Part shown: positions 56,112 through 64,000 of the stretch, piece after piece
Position numbering within the stretch: position 1 is the stretch's first letter
Layout: each line of letters opens with the position of its first letter
Program-made: the position numbers and the translations under genes
Notes under the pieces: generated by a model
What the model saw: the letters and a program-made list of their open reading frames with translations, nothing else
Database searches by the model: none
What the model was told of the DNA's origin: nothing
From: Phorcus lineatus
Taxonomy: Eukaryota > Mollusca > Gastropoda > Trochida > Trochidae
Length of the DNA: 64,000 nt
Assembly: GCA_921293015.1 (NCBI GenBank)
Contig: OV121085.1
Coordinates: 22,023,911-22,087,910, forward strand
Direction: 5' to 3'

Positions 56112-59100
56112 ATGGAGCGTGAAGCAGGCGTGAGACAGGCACTCTCAGATTTCCTGCACACCCACAATCTTCATGATTCTGTCAGGTAACCATTGCAACA
56201 CACTTAAACTTACACTCTTGTTTAACTTTTGCAAACAATTTTAACACATTTTGGTATGTAAACAACTATTTGAAAAATAATATTAATATTCAATGACTAG
56301 CCAACCAAAATTGAGCATCAAAACAATTGTAGTTCATTGAATTGGTGTTAAGTCTTCCCCCCGAAGAATTGCTGAAGTGATGTTATTTGCTGGCAGCTGT
56401 GTTGACGAGGTGGTGCTGACCTACTTGCTGAGTATCCTAGATGATCTGGGGGAGGCCAGCACTGCTGAGGAGGGCCTGTACTCTGACCACTTCTGTGAGA
56501 TGATGGCTGCCTACGTACCTGGCTTTGACAGTATTGGCAGGTGGGGGTCGTCTGTACCAGATGAACTAGTATCCTAGCTCTTGAGAGTCTTTCAAGACAT
56601 TCTGTTGAAAGGACTCTTTGTGGGCCTTTCCCAAAAAAATGAAAAGCTGATGATACAATTTTAACCAGCATCTTTTTAAGCAATGTACATATGAATAAAG
56701 TACTTAAGACTTAATCTAAAATAATGCTTTTGAAATATTACATAACATAGAGTTTAATAGAAATTTTTTAATCCAAGCTAGTGATGACTCATTTATGGCC
56801 AGGTACTGTAGCACATTAAAACTTGGTGTTTAGAATAATCATTGTTTAGTTGTGCCTTTTGGGTTTTTGAATTCTTCAGAATTTTTTTTCCTATTCTATA
56901 AAAACAAGTCACAATGCTGTTTCCAAGGTTGAACCTTAAAATCTTAACGCATAGTATTACAATGAAACTAAGGATCTTAAACAATCATCTTCTGAAGGAT
57001 AAATGTATTACTAGTTACCTGCTTAGGAAAGTTTTCAACTAAGAATATGAGTTACTGAGGGCTTATGGAAGAAGACCCTTCATAGTGATTGTTCAGTATA
57101 TTTCACACTTTTGCCACTTGCCGGGGGATACAGCTGACTCTGTCTGCTTGTTGTTCAATGAAAACAAGCCTAATCAGGACGGAGCTAGAACTTTGTACTG
57201 TAAGATGTATATGTGAGTGTTTCTGACTGTTGCAGTGTTGAGGTGTGGGAGTGGATGTTCTCCCTGTCAGGAAAACTCCAGCAGAAGAACAAGGGTCAGT
57301 CTCACTTCTGCTTCTTGGTACAAGTATAGGTAGACATAAGGCAGCTTCTGAGGAAACAAACTCTAACTTGAACATTAGACCTATGATACCTATAAAAAGC
57401 AATTCCTTTCAAGTCCAAAAACAGGAATTTGTAAGTAAATTTTAGCTCCTCAGGCTTATAAAACAAGTAGAGTTTTTTTTTTTTTTAGGGTTCATCTTTA
57501 GGTCTGTTCAATGTACCTCTTATCAAAAAGAAAAATGATTTACACAAATAGAGAAAGATGTTGATGATGTACATTTTACACAGGCCCTACTGGGGGAGTG
57601 CTGGGAATAGACAGCCCTCACTGCTCCTCCCTGGCTGGAGGTGGAGACAGGTCGTGTGAGGGCAGAGATAGCTCCTCCTGTGGGGTGGGGAAGGAGGGGG
57701 CGGGGGTGGAGAAGGGGAGGAGTCGCAGGAGGAGTCGCACCAGTGTGTCTGAGGAGGAGGAAGTCAAGGTGGGTGTCTCTGGGCAGGTGCTAGCTGCCAT
57801 CTCTTGGATTGAAATCAGACTAGGATATTCACGTTTCAAATCTCAAAGTGTTTTGAGTTGTAAACTTTAAGTGAGCAAGATCAACTGTCATAAATGTGAT
57901 GAATAACTGCATTAACGGAAATAATTTCACATGAATTATATTTGCTCACTTGCTTAATGTAACATACATTAATATATTTACATCATAGAATGATATGGTG
58001 GTTAGCTCTTGATTGTGTGGTTGGTGATTATTTCATAGGCATGCAGTGAAGTAAAAAATGTTTAATCAATAAACTATGAGTCCCATTCTTAGTTATGAAA
58101 AACCTTACAAAGGGACATGGTAACATCCCCATTGACCCCTTTCTCCATATAGGTGATGGCACAGGACGTGGGTGTAAGCGAGTTTGACGGACAGGTGGCG
58201 CTGCTGTGTGAGATGTTCCCAGACACGTGTGGGATGGAGGTGCGCCACTGTCTGTCAGCGTCCCATGGTCGCACTGAGGACGCCGTTCAGCTCATCCTGC
58301 ATCGCCAAGAGACTGGCAATTCCATTGTTGACCTGGCTGAATCCTCTCACACAGTAAGTACAAAGCAAAGTCCCTGATTTCAGGAGGCTTCGTCCGCTTC
58401 CCTGATGGCGCAATAAAATTAAGTTTTTATTTAATTGCCAAAATAACTCTTCATATAAAGTTTTGTGCCTTTATCAATTTGACATAGAAAACTATATATT
58501 CTTTTATCATCCTTACTCAAATGAATCTTTGTCAAAGATCAGGAAATCACTTTTTATTTTTTTATTTCATGCCACCTAAATAGCTGAATCTTTATACTGA
58601 AATTATTTTAGCCATAAATCATGATAATTCAAATTGAATGACTGTTGTAGATCAGTATGAAATCAGTTATAACATCCCGAAAAACAGATCAGTGGAAAAA
58701 TATTGATAATTACCAATGAAATCAACAATATTATCTTAAAGAAGCTATGAAAAGTAAACATATTTTGAAGCTCAAACATATATTCTCAACAACAAATTAT
58801 GATGAAAATTATCTCATGCTTATTATAATCTTTTAATATGTTTTCGATTGAATTCCATAAACATTACTATTAAAATTTATCATGGATTTCTCATGTTATG
58901 AAAAACTTATGAATTTACAACAAGGGTGTGTTTTGAAGACATATAGGTATTAACGCAAATGTCACATAAAATTTTGTTTTCATAAAAATACCCAAATTGC
59001 AACCTCTCAGTACATGGTTAGAGTTTATAATGTTTGTTGGAGTTGTTATGTGAGTGAGTAATATGCTGAATGATGTAATGATCTTGTTCTTTGAATAACT

Positions 59101-62100
59101 CAATACATGTAGTATCAGAAATGATGTGTCTGCTGCTAGGTGAAGAACAAGGGATGCATGTTGGCAGATAAACAGCTGAAGGAACTGACACTGGCAAGGC
59201 AAGTGTCTACATACATTTGGATAGTGATTATTTACATCTGTACTGGGTAAGGTCATATCTCACTAGATACAGCTTGGTGGAGATCCGCAAGCAATATCGA
59301 AACAATCATGTTGTCATTTTGCTATTGTATATTAGTTTTTGAGCTTTTCTTCAGAGACCTCACAAAGAACAATTGTCAGTGCTATACAGTTTCATACCCC
59401 TGCTCTTGATGTGTCATGACAAAGTAGATGTAAAGAATATTAGTAATCGGGGCTGCTATGATCAGTTGTCTAGCTTCCACCGCGCATGCCACCACTTGTT
59501 TTATTTAGCTATCACTTTTTCCCACCAAGGTTTTAAGAACTCATATACATAACTTCATACTTATACCCGTTTGGAATTGTTTTAACACGCTTGCAATGAA
59601 AGTCAAGGTCGGGGTTGCAAGTATGAAATCTATAAAAAAAAAATCCTTGTAAAAGCGTTGACTTGAAAAGTTTTGGTGCTAGAAGCTCTTACTTTAGGGA
59701 CCGGTCATTTATTACAGGAGGGGTGGGCCTGGGGTTTTTCTCTTTGGATTGTCTATAAAAATGTGGCCCTCCCCAACTCGTCGCAATTTTTTTCATGGCC
59801 CTTCCAATTTAAGCGTATTATTTTTCATGACCCTCCCCCAAATCATATCTTCAAAAGTTCTTGAAATTGGTCTTTTGAAGATTTATGGTTGGTTCTACAT
59901 TCAAATTTTTTTTTTTAAGTAACGCTTAAAATAATGTTGAAAAAAACAACAGATTTACCCTTCCATTGATGGGTTTAACATGATATCTGATAATTGTCTA
60001 TAGTGTTTTAAAATCAGTTTTATTAGAACTTTTTTTTTTCATCAACTGTATATCAAAATAGGTTTTGATTACTATTGCTTATAATACACACATATGTTTA
60101 ACATAGTGTAAATTCTATCTTTAATTTTATCTTACTTTTAAGGCTCATTTTTTATTTATTTTTAAAATTCAAATCACAATGTCTTTTATCTTTAAATAAC
60201 AAAATAGGTTAGCACTGAGGAAGAGAAGGAATGTTTTTATGGATGATCAACTTCTTTATTGAATTTACTTTCAACAGAGATAAAAAGAGCTAAGATATTG
60301 CACTAGTTAAAAATTCCATCAAAATACATATTTTGCCCACATTTAAATATTCCACTGAAAACTTGAAACAATGAATTCATAAATTGATAAAACCATGGAA
60401 GGACCAGGCAAATGTTCCCAATTTTTGGAATATCAACATTGGAATTTATTTTTCTAAATATGCATTTAGATATTTTTCATAAGTATGGCTATATTAACAA
60501 ATTTGCACCAATCAAGCCATCTGCTAAAGTGTTACAGTTTCATAACTTTGTATCATTGAGAATGATTAATATAGTCATTCAGATATTAATAATTTGACTA
60601 GCTGTTTTAACTTTATGAGTCTATTAGTTATCAAATATGCATCTTTGTTGTATAAAAATATAGCAAACACCTGTTAACTGATTGTATAAACTCTCAGTCC
60701 AACAGAACTACTTTTCTACTTTTTGTTCTACAAGAATAAAGAACAATGAATTGAGCAGTGAATTCATGGTGATTTTATTTAAATAAGCATGTGTTTTTAA
60801 GAATATAAACCAGTCTTGCTCATATTCTGGAATTATTTTTTCATTTGATAAGGCTTTATGATAATGTTTCAGCCCCACTTTCAATTGCTAAAGAAGGATG
60901 GTTTTATAACTGTCTATTTCAAAATGACATGACCCCAAAACCTTTCGTTTTTGTTTTCATGACCCTCCCCTGGTGGCTGTATATTTTTTTCTGACACTCC
61001 CCTGAAAACCTCCACCCCCCCCACCCCCTTATCTTTTTTTTTATAAACTATGGACTACCAAAGTTTGAAAAGGTTTTCACTACAATTGGTCAAAGTTCAT
61101 GTTATTTATTTCCAATAAAAATTGATAATTGATTGTGTGACCTTGGTCAAGGTCACAAAATATTGGTTCTCTCTTAAAACTAATTTTGAAACAAGAAATA
61201 GGTATTGAGAAAATCTTTTGATCAGCTCATATTTAAGGTCAAAAGTCAAGATCTCGAGTTATTATATCTGTAAAAAAAATACTTGTAATCATGATGAATT
61301 GAAAAGTTTTGTTGCTCCGAGTTTCTTCTTTTGTGGATATCAGTTATGGAGTAATACTAAGACAAAGGTTCGCTACAATGAGTCAGTGGTCACGGTCACA
61401 AAGAGATCATGATTAAGAATGGTTTGTACCCTCCTGGAAATTCTTTTGACATGTTCACATTCAAGGTCAATGTTCAAAGTAATAAGTTCTGAAATCACTT
61501 AAAGATGATAAGCAAACTTGTGCAACCCTAATGAAGTCTTAACATTCAAATGCTACTAGTTGTAAGTGCTATTTCTTGACTTACATGCTCAATTGCTTTT
61601 TGTGTTATGTTTAGAAAAAAATGCCTATTTTAAAGGGCTGTGGAGAAGGCGGAACAGGGGAAGGCTAAACTCAAGTTTCGGAGCTACTCTGCCTTTGTGG
61701 TGTCGCTGCAAACAATCATCTAGTTTTAGCTGATAATTGACTTGAGATTCTGTTTGGATGGACCTTCATGTCTATTCTGTTATCACATTTTATCAATAAT
61801 CAAAAGAGTATTTTCAATCAATTCGTGCTGAAGATAATGAAGAAAATGTTAATGGTTGCTGAGTACATCAATAATCATTTGCTGGTTGAACAGATACAGT
61901 TTTGTGGATACTGATGATGACAAGAAGACCCACAAGCCGTGTCCCATCAAGCAGGTCAGTACTAACTGCACGTCAACTTCTGGATGTATTCTTGATTAAA
62001 CTCACATTTTGACCGTGCCATGTTCTTTTATTAGAGATTTGTAAATGAGAAATTAGAGAGTAAAATCTTGTGCATGCAATATTATGATTTTTTTTAATCA

Positions 62101-62474
62101 ACACATGTTTTTCTGAATTTTTCTGGATATGAATTGGAGCATATTTTTGTCAGGCATATTGACCTTTTCTCAAGGTATTATTTAATTAGAAATCCAGGAT
62201 TTTTCTGTGGCAGACATTTTTCTGAAATTGTTACCAATTATTGCGTAAATATTTACCACTAGACTGAGTTTAGACAGTAATCTCGACGTTAGGAATGAAT
62301 AAGATCTATGATGCATTGCTGTTTTAGGAGTCTAAAAAACTTATTCGGTACAGAGAAGGCCAAGTCGTCAGCACAAAAGGAGAGAAGTTCTCAGAAATCA
62401 AGAAGAACGACTCTGAGGAAATGAAGAAAACTTACGTGTCCCTTAAACCTGCAAGAAAGTACCGCTTCCATTGA
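56112..62474 (+). CDS. CUEDC2: CUE domain-containing protein 2 (CUEDC2), 8 exons, 309 aa
   Basis: Exons: 56112-56185, 56397-56540, 57236-57294, 57584-57768, 58153-58353, 59140-59198, 61894-61954, 62328-62474. The sum is 930 nt with stop and phases agree. The intron after 59198 must use a GC donor (AAG|GCAAGT); the rest are GT-AG. The N-terminus ([27 protein letters not shown]) and the C-terminus ([30 protein letters not shown]) match vertebrate CUEDC2 closely. The CUE domain (about 167-204: [15 protein letters not shown]) is a ubiquitin-binding fold with its MFP motif intact. Exon 4 encodes a Gly/Ser/Arg linker unlike the vertebrate one and is G-rich. In mammals CUEDC2 acts in NF-kB, hormone-receptor and mitotic-checkpoint control; that role here is inference. 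Human length is 287 aa. Confidence 0.93.
59690..61030. mobile_element. Non-coding repeat insertion in a CUEDC2 intron
   Basis: The left edge has 'aggaggggtgggcctggggt' followed by 'ggccctcccc' and 'gaccctccccc' blocks. The right edge has 'gaccctcccctggtggctgt' and 'cctccacccc'. The two edges look like loose inverted repeats around an AT-rich interior. The right 170 bp recurs inverted at 52496-52680. Probably a non-autonomous element; boundaries are approximate. A 35-bp piece near 60240 resembles the Penelope-like tail at 44940. Confidence 0.4.
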
Positions 62475-62875
62475 TTGCAATCAAATTTATCTCAAGCATA
62501 TATATCCATCTTTTTATTCCATGTTCAGTTTTACAGAAGATACCGAGCTTTAATGTTTTCAGAGAATACCAAATGCTGGTCATGGGGCTTGAGAGGTTAC
62601 ACTTTTAGCAAATGTTGTCTTTTTATGACAGTAACTTGTTAGAATTCTGTTTTTGTCTCTCATTGTTATCAAGACATTTTTGCAACAAAACCAATTTTAG
62701 TCATTTATGAATAATTTTCTAATAAGTTTTGCAGTATTTTTTAATTGAAACTTTTATCTCTTTAGAATTTATTGTTATTTAAGACGTTGTGTTCATTCCA
62801 TTTCTTGCCATACCAGTATAAGCTATTGTTTATAGTGCAATGTTATGTACCAAATAAATCTCGTAAATTGTGCGC
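62475..62875 (+). other. CUEDC2 3' UTR, AATAAA at 62853-62858
   Basis: Canonical poly(A) signal about 380 nt after the stop. Confidence 0.65.
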
Positions 62876-64000
62876 TGATCATTATCCAGAGATAAATATA
62901 TCAGAATGGCTTTATTTTATTCATTATGTCTAAAATCAGTGTCTTCATGAAACAAAAAATAGCAACTGAACCCCCTATAAGACATTTTCAGTCAGAATTA
63001 TACAATGTCTGAAAATGTTACTGATTTGAATATCAAGGAATCGCCCGATAAATGTTAGGAAAAGATTTATCTTACTTGAGTGATCTCATAACTCAATACT
63101 TACAATGACAAATGTTTTTTTATACACAATTCCTGTTTTTGTGATGTTTGTAAGTTAAGAATACAGATACTTTTACATGTGGAAAAACTTTTTTATCAAA
63201 TGAATCCAAGTTCATAAAGATGTTTTTAAAGTAATCATAATCAATCAAGTTAGAGCTGGTCATTCAGCCAATGAAAAAATCAGACTTGTCTTCTCATCTT
63301 TGAGAGATATTTGATGTTGGCTTCTTGTGAACATGATGAAATATAACTAATGTAACCTCTTTGTGAAACATGATCTGAGATATAGCATCCATTTTGTTTG
63401 ATATTGATTACAGAGCTGTATTCCATCAGACTGGTTGTTGCTTCAATGTAGTCTATGTTATCATTTGAGTACAAGTTATGACTGTGTCTGTTATTGAGCT
63501 TCGATTTCATCAGGGTCTTGTTTCATTTAAACAGTAAGACATATTGGCATGAAACACACAAATATGAATTCATGGTGCCTCACAGACTAATAACCTTACA
63601 TATATGGAGTGTTTTATACAAGCTTTAGAGCAGTTCGTGATGTATTATTTGTCTCGCTCACCAAGATCTGATATTTGAGTAGTAGACTACAGGAATAGAA
63701 GGACTTGAAGGTACAACTCTTTAGCAATTGCACCAAATCACTTCAAATTTGTTGCTTTAGTCCATTTTGAGGTTCCATGGTCATATTTGTACAACACTTT
63801 GACAACTTTCAAACTCTTGTTAACATGATAGCACTCATTCCTTATTCCTTGTAGTGGCAGAAAGCATTGCCATTTGGAAATACCAGTAAGAATTTCTGTC
63901 AGAAATTTTGTAGGTGGGCCCTTGCACCTAGTAAAGGTTTATACAGTTAGTCCTATACCCCAAAAAGGTCACCCCCTAAAAGCTATTTGAATGCTGGATT
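62876..64000. other. Non-coding; no feature seen
   Basis: No supported gene. A 76-residue minus frame (63510-63280) has no domain or splice context that I can defend. Confidence 0.35.

Overview
The window is animal nuclear DNA. Genes are split by GT-AG introns, non-coding DNA is AT-rich, and many transposable-element remnants are present. A mollusc is the most likely source. This is inferred from short motifs common in molluscan genomes (such as the 'ttacctcccct' and 'gttatctccctt' blocks), from short repeats of molluscan SINE style, and from the mix of elements: LINEs, a Penelope-like element, mariner/Tc1 elements and a tyrosine-recombinase-type retroelement. No species is claimed. All exon models were read by eye from splice signals, codon phase and family resemblance.

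Layout. 156-1745 (-) is an unrecognised 529-residue disordered protein in one exon. 1.8-13.5 kb is non-coding with a MITE, a full-length dead mariner and a LINE 3' fragment. 13.5-22 kb (+) is a nine-exon PRDM4 orthologue (1103 aa: zinc knuckle, PR/SET domain, seven zinc fingers). The intron that splits its PR domain carries a 52-bp minisatellite. Each of the 13 upstream units copies the real 3' splice site and the first 24 exon bases.

26.2-35.8 kb (-) is a seven-exon gene for an 877-residue secreted or surface protein. It has two tandem Cache-plus-EGF units like the ectodomain of the GPR158/GPR179 orphan receptors. There is no seven-helix part: the last exon reads as a GPI-anchor-like tail. 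The linker between the units holds four R-x-K-R (furin-type) sites, so the product may be cut into a soluble half and an anchored half. Its start lies only 100 bp from a possible divergent first exon on the + strand.

36.7-54.7 kb is an accessory, transposon-rich region with dead LINEs, Tc1, mariner and Penelope-like fragments. It also contains an almost intact retroelement (46109-49803) with an open gag-like frame and an open RT-RNase H frame. The element is bounded by split direct repeats in the order A1-ORFs-B1A2-B2, as in Ngaro/PAT-type elements, but I find no recombinase gene in it. 56.1-62.5 kb (+) is an eight-exon CUEDC2 orthologue (309 aa) with one probable GC-AG intron. The remainder is non-coding.

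The host genes are unrelated neighbours, not an operon. The most notable points are the splice-site minisatellite in PRDM4, the predicted furin-cut GPI-anchored GPR158-like ectodomain protein, and the recombinase-less split-direct-repeat retroelement.
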